Shown in pieces: positions 42,194-51,125 of a stretch of 64,000 nt of DNA. The first letter of the stretch is position 1. Every line of letters begins with the position of its first letter. The position numbers and the translations under genes were made by a program. The notes beneath the pieces were generated by a model. It searched no databases. It saw nothing but the letters and a program-made list of their open reading frames with translations, and was not told where the DNA came from. The stretch is from Streptomyces goshikiensis. Lineage in GTDB: Bacteria; Actinomycetota; Actinomycetes; Streptomycetales; Streptomycetaceae. The stretch lies in the NCBI RefSeq assembly GCF_014650555.1, contig NZ_BMVE01000003.1, positions 62,001-126,000 of the forward strand, in the 5' to 3' direction.

Positions 42194-43660
42194 ATGACGA
42201 AGCGCGCGAAGACCGCGAACGCGAAGCCGACCGCCAAGCCGACCGGGGCTGCGGCCAAGAAGGGCGGCGGCGAGCCCCGGCTCCCGGCCAAGGACCGGGC
42301 CGCGGCCGGCCGGGCCGCCCGGGCGCGGACACCGCGGTCCGCCCACGGGGACTTCGAGCCGTCGGCCCGGCGGCCGGATCCGGTGGACGTCATCGAGCGC
42401 CAGTCCGCCACCCGGGTGCAGGAGCTCATCCCGATCCGCTACGGCCGGATGGCCCAGTCACCGTTCCGCTTCTACCGCGGCGCCGCCGCGATCATGGCCG
42501 GGGACCTGGCCGGCACACCCGACTCGGGCATCCGCGTCCAGCTGTGCGGCGACGCGCACCTGCTGAACTTCCGGCTGCTCGGCTCCCCCGAGCGCAACCT
42601 CCTCTTCGACATCAACGACTTCGACGAGACGCTGCCCGGGCCCTGGGAGTGGGACGTCAAACGGCTCGCGACGAGCCTGGTCATCGCCGGGCGCGAGAAC
42701 GGCTTCTCCACGCAGGAGCGCGCGGGCGTCGTACGGTCGGGCGTGAGCGCCTACCGCGAGCAGATGCGCCGCTTCGCCGGGATGAACACCCTCGACGTCT
42801 GGTACGCGAAGGTCGACGAGACGGACCTCCAGGCGGTGGCGGCGGACGCGCTGCACACCCGCGGCCGCAAGAACGTCTCCGAGGCGCTCAGCAAGGCCCG
42901 CGGGCGCGACAGCCTCCAGGCCTTCGAGAAGCTCACCGAGCTGGTCGACGGCGAACGCCGCTTCGCCGCCGCCCCGCAGCTGATCACGCCGATCTCCCAG
43001 CTGCTGCCCGACCGGGAACGGGACGGGCTCGAAGGCGAGATCCACGACCTCGTCGAGCGGTACGGGCGCAGCCTCCAGTCGGACCGCCTGCACCTGCTGC
43101 GCCAGTTCTCGGTGGTCGACATGGCGCGCAAGGTGGTGGGCGTCGGCAGTGTCGGCATGCGCTGCTGGGTCATCCTGCTGCTGGGCCGGGACGACCAGGA
43201 CCCGCTGATCCTCCAGGCGAAGGAGGCCGGCGAGTCCGTCCTGGCCGCGCACACCGGCGCCAGCGAGTTCGCCACCGAGGGCGAGCGGGTCGTCGCCGGA
43301 CAGCGCGTGATGCAGGCCGCCAGCGACATCTTCCTCGGCTGGCACCGCATGCACGGGGTCGACGGCCGCGAACGGGACTTCTACGTACGCCAGTTGCGCG
43401 ACTGGAAGGGCATCGCCGAACCCTCCCGAATGGTGCCGCGCGGCATGCGGGCCTTCGCCGGACTGTGCGGGGTGACCCTGGCGCGGGCACACGCCCGCTC
43501 CGGGGACCGGATCGCCATCGCCGCGTACCTGGGCCGCCGCGAGGTCTTCGACGACGCGCTCGTACGGTTCGCGGAGAGCTACGCCGACCAGAACGAGCGC
43601 GACCACCGGCGCCTGGTGGAGGCGATCGCCTCCGGCCGGGTGAGCGCCGTCGCGGCCTGA
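42194..43660 (+). CDS. DUF2252 protein (kinase-like fold)
   Basis: 488 aa. The signature LCGDAHLLNFRL (about residues 116-127) and LLFDINDFDETLPGPWEWDVKRL (about 137-159) is the DUF2252 hallmark, resembling the HxN/DxD elements of aminoglycoside-phosphotransferase-like kinases. The N-terminal 50 residues are Lys/Ala-rich. No substrate is established. ATG 42194 is chosen; an earlier in-frame ATG at 42131 is less plausible. It is 87 nt before the MFS gene. Confidence 0.85.
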   Translation: MTKRAKTANAKPTAKPTGAAAKKGGGEPRLPAKDRAAAGRAARARTPRSAHGDFEPSARRPDPVDVIERQSATRVQELIPIRYGRMAQSPFRFYRGAAAIMAGDLAGTPDSGIRVQLCGDAHLLNFRLLGSPERNLLFDINDFDETLPGPWEWDVKRLATSLVIAGRENGFSTQERAGVVRSGVSAYREQMRRFAGMNTLDVWYAKVDETDLQAVAADALHTRGRKNVSEALSKARGRDSLQAFEKLTELVDGERRFAAAPQLITPISQLLPDRERDGLEGEIHDLVERYGRSLQSDRLHLLRQFSVVDMARKVVGVGSVGMRCWVILLLGRDDQDPLILQAKEAGESVLAAHTGASEFATEGERVVAGQRVMQAASDIFLGWHRMHGVDGRERDFYVRQLRDWKGIAEPSRMVPRGMRAFAGLCGVTLARAHARSGDRIAIAAYLGRREVFDDALVRFAESYADQNERDHRRLVEAIASGRVSAVAA

Positions 43661-43747
43661 GCCGGACCGGGCCGCGCCCACCGCCAGTCGACTGAACCCC
43701 CGGGCGAGGCGCCGTGCCACCTCTCCCCGGCGTGGCACGCTGCGCCC

Positions 43748-45394
43748 ATGACGGCAGCGAAGGCGGCCCCGGCCGGGAACGAGGGAAAGGCCGGGAAGGC
43801 GAGACTCATCCTGCTGACCCTGGCGGCCGGGCAGTTCCTGATGGCCCTGGACAGCTCGGTGATGAACGTCTCGATCGCCACGGTGGCCGATGACATCGGC
43901 ACCTCGGTGAGCGGCATGCAGGGCGCGATCACGGCGTACACGCTGGTCATGGCGATGCTCATGATCAGCGGCGGCAAGGTCGGCGCGCTCATCGGCCGCA
44001 AACGGGCGTTCATGATCGGCTGCGTCATCTACGGCTGCGGATCTCTCACGACCTCCCTCGCCCCGAACCTGACGGTGCTGATGCTGGGCTGGTCGTTCCT
44101 GGAGGGCGTGGGAGCGGCGCTCATCCTGCCGGCGATCGTGGCGCTCGTCGCCTCCAACTTCGGCAAGGAGCAGCGTCCGGCCGCCTACGGCCTGGTCGCG
44201 GCCGCCGGCGCGATCGCCATCGCCCTCGGCCCGCTCATCGGCGGCGTGGCGACCACCTATTTCTCCTGGCGCTGGGTGTTCGCCGGAGAGGTCGTGGTGG
44301 TGCTGGTCATCCTGATGCTCGCCCGCCGGGTCGCCGACGCGCCTCCGGAGCACCGGCCGCGCGTCGACGTGCTCGGCGCGATCGTGTCCGCCGCCGGCAT
44401 CGGGCTGTTCGTCTTCGGCGTGCTGCGGACGAGCGAATGGGGCTGGTTCCGGCCCAAGGCCGGCGGCCCCGCCTGGTTCTCGCTCTCGCCCGTCGTCTGG
44501 CTGATGCTGGCCGGCATCCTGCTGGTCTGGCTGTTCTTCCGCTGGGAGGCACGCCTGGTGGCGCGGGGGAGCGAACCGCTCGTCGACCCGGCCCTGCTGG
44601 ACAACCGCCAGTTCTCCGGCGGCCTGACGATGTTCTTCTTCCAGTACCTCGTCCAGATGGGCGTGTTCTTCGTCGTCCCGCTCTACCTGTCCGTGGCGCT
44701 CGGCCTGTCCGCGCTCGATACGGGCGTACGGATCCTGCCGCTCTCCCTGACCCTCCTCGCCGCCGCGATCGGGATCCCCCGGCTGTGGCCGGACGTCTCA
44801 CCGCGGCGCGTCGTACGCATCGGGGTGCTGGCGATGCTCGTCGGCGCCGTCGTCCTGATGGCCGGTCTGACCCCCGACTCCAGCGCGGCCGTCGTCACCG
44901 TTCCGCTGCTGCTGATCGGCCTCGGGATGGGGGCGCTCGCCTCCCAGCTCGGAGCCGTCACCGTGTCGGCCGTACCGGACGAGCGGAGCTCCGAGGTCGG
45001 AGGCATCCAGAACACCTCCACCAACCTCGGCGCCTCGATCGGCACCGCCCTCGCCGGGTCCATCATGATCGCGGTGCTGACGAGCTCGTTCCTCGCCACC
45101 ATCGACCAGAACCCGGCGATCCCGGCCGACGTCAAGAGCCAGGCGCACACCAACCTCGCGGGCAGCGCCCCCTTCCTGTCGGACGAGCAGCTCGGCGCCG
45201 CCCTCGACGAGGCGGGCACGGACCCCGCGGTGGCCCAGGCGGCCCTCGACGCCAACGACAGCGCCCGGATCGACGGCCTGCGGGCCGCGCTCGGCATCCT
45301 CGCCCTCACCGCGCTGCTCGCGCTGTTCTTCACCCAGCGCATCCCCGCGACCCAGCCGTCCGCGACGCGCGGACCGGCCGACGCACCGTCATGA
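43748..45394 (+). CDS. DHA2-family MFS drug efflux transporter
   Basis: 548 aa with about fourteen helices. AGQFLMALDSSVMNVSIATV (about 27-46) is the DHA2 TM1 motif D1, MISGGKVGALIGRKRAFM (about 75-92) the loop 2-3 motif, and GPLIGGVATTYFSW (about 160-173) motif C. This is the EmrB/QacA-like proton-driven multidrug pump group. Substrate unknown. It converges with the next gene by a 6-nt overlap. Confidence 0.9.
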   Translation: MTAAKAAPAGNEGKAGKARLILLTLAAGQFLMALDSSVMNVSIATVADDIGTSVSGMQGAITAYTLVMAMLMISGGKVGALIGRKRAFMIGCVIYGCGSLTTSLAPNLTVLMLGWSFLEGVGAALILPAIVALVASNFGKEQRPAAYGLVAAAGAIAIALGPLIGGVATTYFSWRWVFAGEVVVVLVILMLARRVADAPPEHRPRVDVLGAIVSAAGIGLFVFGVLRTSEWGWFRPKAGGPAWFSLSPVVWLMLAGILLVWLFFRWEARLVARGSEPLVDPALLDNRQFSGGLTMFFFQYLVQMGVFFVVPLYLSVALGLSALDTGVRILPLSLTLLAAAIGIPRLWPDVSPRRVVRIGVLAMLVGAVVLMAGLTPDSSAAVVTVPLLLIGLGMGALASQLGAVTVSAVPDERSSEVGGIQNTSTNLGASIGTALAGSIMIAVLTSSFLATIDQNPAIPADVKSQAHTNLAGSAPFLSDEQLGAALDEAGTDPAVAQAALDANDSARIDGLRAALGILALTALLALFFTQRIPATQPSATRGPADAPS

Positions 45395-46702
45395 CGGGTG
45401 CGGGCCCGCGACCTTGTCGGCGGCCGGGTGCTCTCCCGTGTCCTCGGCGAGGAAATCCGTCACCGCGAGCGCGAAGAGCAGGGCGAGGGCCAGACCCACG
45501 ACCACCCAGCCGGTGGGGTAGGACCACAGGAGGTACACGAGGGCGGCGACCGCCACCAGCCCCCAGGTGAACCAGGGGCGGTGGCGCCGGATGAACGGGC
45601 CGACCGGTCCGGTGCGCAGACCCAGGCGGTCGGCCGAGGCGCGGGTGGCGGCGATGCCGGAGTGCCAGATCTGGCGGGCCGCGACGGCGTACCGGCCGGG
45701 GCCGGAGAGCCAGGCGGCGAGGGCGACCACCACGCCGAGGACCACGACCATCCGGACCGTCGTGCGCAGCAGGCGGATCAGCGCGTCGTAGACGGAGCCG
45801 GCCGCGGCCTGCGAGACGGTGTCGGGCAGGGCATTGAGGTAGACGGTGCGGAACACGGTCAGGGCCAGACCGAGGACGAGGGCCGCGAAGGCGACCGCGA
45901 GGGCCGAGGCCACCACGGCCCGGCGCCGGCGGGCGGAGAGCAGGATGCCGGCGACGATCAGGATCAGGGCGAGGACCGGCAGCCACACGCCGAGGATCTG
46001 CAGGAGCCGGAAGCCCGTCTTGACCCTGCCGATGTCATTGGACTGCACGACGGTGAAATCGGTGTGGATCTCGGGGATCTTGCCGGCGACGCTCATCCCG
46101 GAGTCCACGAGCCGCGTCTTGACCTGGTCGATCACCGGGGCGAGGTCGATGGTCACCGCGTCGTTCTTGATCTGGACGGCGCCGTCACCACTGCCGGTCA
46201 GGGCCTTGACCAGAGCGGTGTGGATGGTGCGGTTGGCGTCGGTCCAGATCGTCTCGAAGGACTTCGAGGCGATGACGTCCTGCGCCTTGTCCTTCACGAA
46301 ACTGCTGACGGCGCTCTCCAGCGAGCCGCCGAGCTTGCCGAGCGCCTTCTGGAGCAGCGGCCGTTGGTCGGGGGCCACGTCCTCCAGCAGGGCGGTGAGG
46401 TCGAGGTGCTGCATCAGGGCGGCCGTGACGCGGTTCGCGGCGGCTTCCTGGACGTCGGGGTCGGAGGCCAGCGGGGCGACCGTGGAAACGTAGCGGTCGG
46501 TGTTCCCCACGATGCCGGAGGTCCACGCGGCGACGATGCCCAGCGGGGCCAGCACACAGCCGACGATGATCAGCAGCGCGGCCAGCAGCGACCGTGCCCG
46601 GTGCCGCGGCGGGGTGCGCTTCCCGGCCGCGGCCTCCGACTCCAGGGCGGCGACCCTGGCCCGCAGTGCCGCGAGTTCGGCCGCGCTTTCGTCACCCTGC
46701 AT
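45389..46702 (-). CDS. membrane protein with large extracytoplasmic domain
   Basis: 437 aa. A short N-terminal coiled coil (ESAAELAALRARVAALESEAA) and TM1 (about 34-60) lead to an extracytoplasmic region of about 160 residues (PDVQEAAANRVTAALMQH, DVIASKSFETIWTDANRTIHTALVKAL), then four C-terminal helices (about 228-410) and a short acidic tail. Streptomycete relatives are annotated as conserved integral membrane proteins; no enzymatic motif is seen. A small lipoprotein gene follows downstream on the opposite side of its start (46744). Confidence 0.7.
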   Translation of the reverse strand: MQGDESAAELAALRARVAALESEAAAGKRTPPRHRARSLLAALLIIVGCVLAPLGIVAAWTSGIVGNTDRYVSTVAPLASDPDVQEAAANRVTAALMQHLDLTALLEDVAPDQRPLLQKALGKLGGSLESAVSSFVKDKAQDVIASKSFETIWTDANRTIHTALVKALTGSGDGAVQIKNDAVTIDLAPVIDQVKTRLVDSGMSVAGKIPEIHTDFTVVQSNDIGRVKTGFRLLQILGVWLPVLALILIVAGILLSARRRRAVVASALAVAFAALVLGLALTVFRTVYLNALPDTVSQAAAGSVYDALIRLLRTTVRMVVVLGVVVALAAWLSGPGRYAVAARQIWHSGIAATRASADRLGLRTGPVGPFIRRHRPWFTWGLVAVAALVYLLWSYPTGWVVVGLALALLFALAVTDFLAEDTGEHPAADKVAGPHPS

Positions 46703-46743
46703 GGCTGACCTCCTACGGGGTCGGGTGCCTGGACCGTCGAGGA

Positions 46744-47094
46744 TCAGTGGATGACGCTGAAGCTGCGCCACGGCAGGCTGGCGGGGGCCGTCACGTTCGA
46801 CAGGGTGGTGGCGACGTAGATGCCGTCGGCCCGGTCGGTCTTCTGGCAGTCCGGCGTCCGGTAGAGGACGACGTCGACGAGGGTGTTGTTCTGGACGTGG
46901 GTGGCGCCCCGCGGCAGGCCGATCTTGTGGCAGCCCGTCACCAGGGTGTTGGAGTAGCTCAGCTCGCTCACCGAGTCCTGGGCGCGGAAGCTGAGCATCC
47001 CGACGGTCGTCCGGCCCAGGCCCGAGCACGCGGTGGCGGTCAGCAGCAGCGCTGCGACCCCGGTGATGACGCCGATACGCCGGCTGTGGGACAT
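46744..47094 (-). CDS. small lipoprotein
   Basis: 116 aa from ATG 47094. The signal peptide ends in the lipobox LTATAC (about residues 18-23). The mature part has two further Cys (VTGCHKIG, TPDCQKT) that could form a disulfide. It resembles the short streptomycete DUF-type lipoproteins with no known function. It is 41 nt upstream of the membrane-protein gene on the same strand, so they are likely co-expressed. Confidence 0.65.
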   Translation of the reverse strand: MSHSRRIGVITGVAALLLTATACSGLGRTTVGMLSFRAQDSVSELSYSNTLVTGCHKIGLPRGATHVQNNTLVDVVLYRTPDCQKTDRADGIYVATTLSNVTAPASLPWRSFSVIH

Positions 47095-47187
47095 GGCGCG
47101 GTCCTCGTCTGTGCGGTGGTGTGGCTCTCCTTGTCCCACAGCCTGCCCCGGCGCGCGGCGGGCGGCATCCGCTGCTCGGCCGGGCGG

Positions 47188-47226
47188 ATGAACGGGGCGT
47201 ATGAACGGGGCGTATGAACGGGGTGG
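47188..47226. repeat. 13-bp tandem repeat
   Basis: ATGAACGGGGCGT occurs twice in tandem (47188-47213), followed by a partial third copy (ATGAACGGGG) and a diverged one. It lies in the gap between the small lipoprotein and the deiminase terminator; the role is unclear. Confidence 0.6.
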
Positions 47227-47268
47227 ACGAACGGCGCGGATGGACGGGCATGGCGGCGGGGCGCTGCG

Positions 47269-47312
47269 GCCACGGGTGGCCGGGCCGTCCGGACGGCCCG
47301 GCCACCCGTGGC
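47269..47312 (-). terminator. 44-bp perfect inverted repeat downstream of the deiminase gene
   Basis: Two 22-bp arms (47269-47290, 47291-47312) match without mismatch and without a loop; it begins 8 nt after the stop of the deiminase gene. It would give a very stable hairpin and is probably a terminator, although no T-run follows. Confidence 0.65.
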
Positions 47313-47320
47313 GCGGCCGC

Positions 47321-48475
47321 TTACGGGGCGGGCTGCTGCTGGGTGACGCAGTGGATGCCGCCGCCGCCCGAACCGAGGGCGTCGATGTCGAGCTGCTCGA
47401 CGGTCCGGCCGGGGAAGGCCCGCTGGAGCGTCGCCCTGGCCGCGGCGTCCGCCCGGCCGTCGCCGAACTGCGGCGCGATGACGGCGCCGTTGCACACGTA
47501 GTAGTTGGCGTAGGCGCCGACGAAGTTCGGGTCGGTGGACCTGATCAGGTCGTAGTCGGGGCCCTGGAGCCGGGTGACCGCGACCGGACCGCCCTGGGCG
47601 CTCGTGGAGGTGGACAGGATCTGGTACTGCTGGCGCGCGTCGTTCGACCAGGCGTCGGTGTCCTTCGGGAGCGGCATCTGGACCAGCCCCTGGCCGGGGG
47701 CGAGGAACCGTGACGTCGCGTCGACGTGGTCGTCGGTGATGTCCCGGCCGAGGACCCCCTTGAACCAGATCACCTTGGAGGCGCCGAACGCGGCGCACAT
47801 CGCCGCCTCGATCCGGTCCTGGCTCAGACCGGGGTTGCGGTCCGGGTTGATGATGCTGCTGCGGGTGGCCATGAGCGTGCCCGCGCCGTCCGTCTCCACC
47901 GCGCCGCCCTCGCCGACGAATCCGGCCGTGGTGAAGGGCACGCCGACGTGGGCCGCGATCCGGCCGGCCACCAGGGAGTCCTTGGCGTGGGTCTGCTGGT
48001 TGCCCCAGCCGTTGAAGTTCAGGCCGACGGCGTCGAGGCCGCCCGCGCCGTTGGTGCGGAACACCGGGCCGCTGTCGCGCATCCAGCAGTCGTCGACCGG
48101 GATCGAGGTGATCACCGTGACGGCGGATCCGCAGGCGCCGCGCGCCTTCGCGGCACTGGCGGGGTTGGCGCACATCACGACCGGCTCGTACTTCGCGACG
48201 GTCTTCGCGATGAGCGCGATGTTCGCCTGGACGCCCGCCAGTTTCCGTCCCCAGACGGCCGAGCTGTCGGGCCAGGCCATCCAGGTCCGGGTGTGCCGGA
48301 CTGTGTCGAGCGGGACCGCGAAGCCCCCGGCGGCCGCCGCCGCCCGCGCCGCGGGCCGGGCGGCCGCGAAGGCCTCGCCTCCGACGGCCGCCAGTGCGGC
48401 CCCGGCGGCCGTGAGGCCGGCGGCCGTCAGGAACCCTCTTCGGTCCAGCGTCCGGCGCTCGTTGATCTCTGTCAT
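47321..48475 (-). CDS. Tat-exported agmatine-deiminase/PAD_porph-family protein (1)
   Basis: 384 aa. A twin-Arg signal (DRRGFLTAAGLTAAG) with AFA/A-type cleavage near residue 37 implies export. The catalytic set of the guanidino-group-modifying superfamily is present: WMRDSGP (Asp), ITDDHVD (His) and GGGGIHC (nucleophile Cys). These enzymes hydrolyse a guanidino group to a ureido group plus ammonia. The segment FNGWGNQQTH differs from the FNAWGG of cytosolic agmatine deiminases. A perfect palindrome (48536-48553) and a divergent TetR gene lie upstream. Substrate could be agmatine, arginine or peptidyl arginine. Confidence 0.85.
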   Translation of the reverse strand: MTEINERRTLDRRGFLTAAGLTAAGAALAAVGGEAFAAARPAARAAAAAGGFAVPLDTVRHTRTWMAWPDSSAVWGRKLAGVQANIALIAKTVAKYEPVVMCANPASAAKARGACGSAVTVITSIPVDDCWMRDSGPVFRTNGAGGLDAVGLNFNGWGNQQTHAKDSLVAGRIAAHVGVPFTTAGFVGEGGAVETDGAGTLMATRSSIINPDRNPGLSQDRIEAAMCAAFGASKVIWFKGVLGRDITDDHVDATSRFLAPGQGLVQMPLPKDTDAWSNDARQQYQILSTSTSAQGGPVAVTRLQGPDYDLIRSTDPNFVGAYANYYVCNGAVIAPQFGDGRADAAARATLQRAFPGRTVEQLDIDALGSGGGGIHCVTQQQPAP

Positions 48476-48535
48476 CTCTGATCTCCGATCGGGAGGGAGG
48501 TGGATCGCTCCACCGGGTGGGGCGGAACGTATTAC

Positions 48536-48553
48536 TGACCGAGCGCTCGGTCA
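48536..48553. promoter_or_regulatory. 18-bp perfect palindrome, TetR operator candidate
   Basis: TGACCGAGCGCTCGGTCA is its own reverse complement. It lies 60 nt upstream of the deiminase start (48475) and about 100 nt upstream of the divergent TetR start (48652), the usual place for a TetR site controlling both. Confidence 0.7.
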
Positions 48554-48651
48554 ATATTTGAGACGCATGAACTGGCCCTGAAATGAAGGAAGTTGAAGCC
48601 TCTTGATCACTTCCGGCGGTGCGGGGGACACCGGGTCGTTAAAGTGGCGCC

Positions 48652-49314
48652 GTGGCAGCGAACCTGGCAGCAGAAGCCGAGGGCGGCCGGCCGGCCGGGA
48701 CCGCCCCCACCCCCCGTGGCCCCCGAGCCTCCCGCACCTCGGCCAAGGGCGAGCAGACCCGCGCCCGGCTGATCGCCGCGGCCCGGACACTGCTGGCCGG
48801 CGACGGCCTGGCGCGCTTCAGCACCCGCAACGTCGCCGCGCTCTGCGGCATCTCGCACGGGATGTGCCACTACCACTTCCAGGACCGGACCGACCTGATC
48901 GTGGCCGTCGCCCACGACATCGGGCCCGAATGGATCGGCCCGATGGAAGCCGCGGTCGACCGCCCCGGCCCCTTCTCCGAGCGCGCCGAGCGGGTCATCG
49001 GACTGCTGACCCAGCCCGAGGGCCCCGACCTGTCCCGCCTGCACTCCGCGCTCCACTGGTTCGCGCTGAGCGACGACCGGGTCCGGGCCGCCGTGGACGG
49101 CGAGTACCGGCGCTGGCGGGAGTGCTTCGTCCGCCTCTTCCGGGTACTGGCCGACGAACACGACGGCGCGTTCGACCCCGTACCGCTGGGCACCGCGCTC
49201 GCGGCCGCCGCCGACGGGCTCGCCGCCATCCAGTCCCTGGACGCCCGGGTGGAGACCGAGGCGAGCGTACGTGCACTCGTCTCCGGCCTCGCCGCGGCCG
49301 CCGTACGACCGTGA
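48652..49314 (+). CDS. TetR-family transcriptional regulator (A)
   Basis: 220 aa from GTG 48652. The HTH (about residues 35-85) contains FSTRNVAALCGISHGMCHYHFQDR, with recognition helix SHGMCHYHF distinct from the other two TetR proteins in the window. The C-terminal ligand domain has no recognisable ligand motif. Being divergent from deiminase gene 1, it likely represses that gene and itself by the 48536 palindrome; the ligand may be a guanidino compound or polyamine (inference). Confidence 0.88.
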   Translation: MAANLAAEAEGGRPAGTAPTPRGPRASRTSAKGEQTRARLIAAARTLLAGDGLARFSTRNVAALCGISHGMCHYHFQDRTDLIVAVAHDIGPEWIGPMEAAVDRPGPFSERAERVIGLLTQPEGPDLSRLHSALHWFALSDDRVRAAVDGEYRRWRECFVRLFRVLADEHDGAFDPVPLGTALAAAADGLAAIQSLDARVETEASVRALVSGLAAAAVRP

Positions 49315-49359
49315 ACGGCGCGGCCCGAACACCGCCCGAACACCGCCTGAGCGCCGCCG

Positions 49360-50157
49360 TTACAGCGCCCGGCGCGCCTCCGCGATCCGCCGCGGGTCCC
49401 AGCCCGGGCGGGGTACGGATTCCAGCAGCAGCCGGGTGTACGGGTGCTCCGGCGCGGCCAGCACCCGCGCCGTGGGACCCGACTCCACGATCCGGCCGTG
49501 CCGCATGACGATGACCTCGTCGGTGACGCACCGTACGACACCCAGGTCATGGGTGATGAACAGGTAGCCGATGCCGGTCTCCGCACGGATCTCGCCCAGC
49601 AGGTTCAGGATCTGCGCCTGCACCGAGACGTCCAGCGCCGCCACCGCCTCGTCGAGCACCAGCACCGCCGGCTCGACCGCCAGCGCCCGGGCGATCGCCA
49701 CGCGTTGGCGCTGCCCGCCCGACAACTGCCGCGGCAGCGCATCCGACTCCCGGGCCCCCAGTCCCACCTGGTCCAGCAGCTCGGTGATCCGCCGGCCGTG
49801 ATCGGCGCCCGGGAAGTGCAGCCGCAGCGTCTCGCGGAGCGCCCCGCCCACCGTGGTGCGCGGGTCCAGGGACAGGAACGGGTCCTGGAAGACCATCTGC
49901 ACCTCCCGCGCCCGTGCCAGGCGTTCGGCCCGGCCGCGCCGGCGATCGCCGCGGTCCCGGCCGTGGATCACGACCCGGCCGCTGTCCGCGTGCTCCAGGC
50001 CCACGACGATCCGGGCGGTCGTCGTCTTGCCCGAACCCGACTCGCCGACGATGCCCAGGGAGCCGCCCTCGGACAGCCGGAACGACACGTCGTCCACCGC
50101 CCGGACGCTCCCGTAGCTCCGGTGCAGCCCGGCGGCCTCCAGGACGGTCTTCCTCAT
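49360..50157 (-). CDS. oligopeptide-type ABC transporter ATPase (OppF/DppF-like)
   Basis: 265 aa. Walker A GESGSGKTT (about 39-47), Q-loop FQDPF, signature LSGGQRQRVAIARAL, Walker B VLVLDEAVAALD, and switch THDLG. The family couples ATP hydrolysis to import of peptides, or sometimes guanidino compounds. Its ATG overlaps the previous gene by four bases; it is the last of six operon genes. Confidence 0.9.
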   Translation of the reverse strand: MRKTVLEAAGLHRSYGSVRAVDDVSFRLSEGGSLGIVGESGSGKTTTARIVVGLEHADSGRVVIHGRDRGDRRRGRAERLARAREVQMVFQDPFLSLDPRTTVGGALRETLRLHFPGADHGRRITELLDQVGLGARESDALPRQLSGGQRQRVAIARALAVEPAVLVLDEAVAALDVSVQAQILNLLGEIRAETGIGYLFITHDLGVVRCVTDEVIVMRHGRIVESGPTARVLAAPEHPYTRLLLESVPRPGWDPRRIAEARRAL

Positions 50158-51125
50158 CGGTGGTTCTCCTTGACCAGGTCGCCGTGATGGCAGGAGGCGA
50201 GGCGGGCCGGCCCGTCCGCGAGCGGCAGCAGGGCCGGCGCCTGCCGGGTGCACACGTCCGTCGCGTACAGGCAGCGCGCGGCGAAGGGGCAGCCGGCCAG
50301 CTCCTCGCGCAGGCTCGGCGGCCGGCCCTCGATGGCGGCGAGCCGGCCCCGGGGGGCGTCCAGCCGCGGGGTCGAGTCGAGGAGCGCGGCCGTGTACGGA
50401 TGGCGCGGCCGGGCGAACAGCTCGTCGGCGGGGCCCGTTTCGACGATCCGGCCCGCGTACATCACGTACACCCGGTCGCTGATCGCGGCGGCGAGCCCGA
50501 GGTCGTGGGTGACGAACAGCAGCCCCGTGCCGAAGCTCTCGCGCAGCTCGCCGAGGAGGGCCACCACCTCCGCCTGCGTGGTGACGTCGAGGGCCGTGGT
50601 GGGTTCGTCGGCGAGGATCAGCGCGGGATCGCCCATCAACGCGGCCGCGATCACGACCCGTTGCAGCATGCCGCCGGAGAGCTGCCCCGGGTACGCGCGC
50701 AGCGCGGCGGCCGTCAGACCGACCGCCTCCAGCATCCTCACCGCCCGCTCCTCGGCGGCCTCCTTGCGCATCCGGGCGTTCAGCCGCAGGCTCTCGGTGA
50801 GGAAGTCGCCGACGCGGCGCATCGGATTGACGGCCGCCCGGGGGTCCTGGAAGATCATCGCCGCCGTGCCGGTGCGCAGCACCCGCAGCTGCCCGGGGCT
50901 CATGGCGAGGACGTCGTCGCCGACGACGCGCACCGTCCCCCGGGCGCTCGCTCCCGGCGGCAGCAGCCCCAGCACGCTGCGGGAGGTGAGGCTCTTCCCG
51001 GAACCGGACTCGCCGACCAGCGCGACCGTCTCGCGGGCCCCGACGGTGAGGTCGACGCCGTCGAGGACGGGCCGGGCGGTACCCGGCAGCCGCAACCGCA
51101 GCGCCTGGATGTCGAGGGTGTTCAT
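50154..51125 (-). CDS. oligopeptide-type ABC transporter ATPase (OppD/DppD-like)
   Basis: 323 aa. Walker A GESGSGKS, signature LSGGMLQRVVIAAAL, Walker B LILADEPTTALD. The C-terminal oligopeptide/dipeptide domain has Cys residues (AGCPFAARCLYATDVC) and HPYTAALLDS, which in this subfamily carry an iron-sulfur cluster of DppD type. Four-base overlaps on both sides. Confidence 0.9.
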   Translation of the reverse strand: MNTLDIQALRLRLPGTARPVLDGVDLTVGARETVALVGESGSGKSLTSRSVLGLLPPGASARGTVRVVGDDVLAMSPGQLRVLRTGTAAMIFQDPRAAVNPMRRVGDFLTESLRLNARMRKEAAEERAVRMLEAVGLTAAALRAYPGQLSGGMLQRVVIAAALMGDPALILADEPTTALDVTTQAEVVALLGELRESFGTGLLFVTHDLGLAAAISDRVYVMYAGRIVETGPADELFARPRHPYTAALLDSTPRLDAPRGRLAAIEGRPPSLREELAGCPFAARCLYATDVCTRQAPALLPLADGPARLASCHHGDLVKENHR

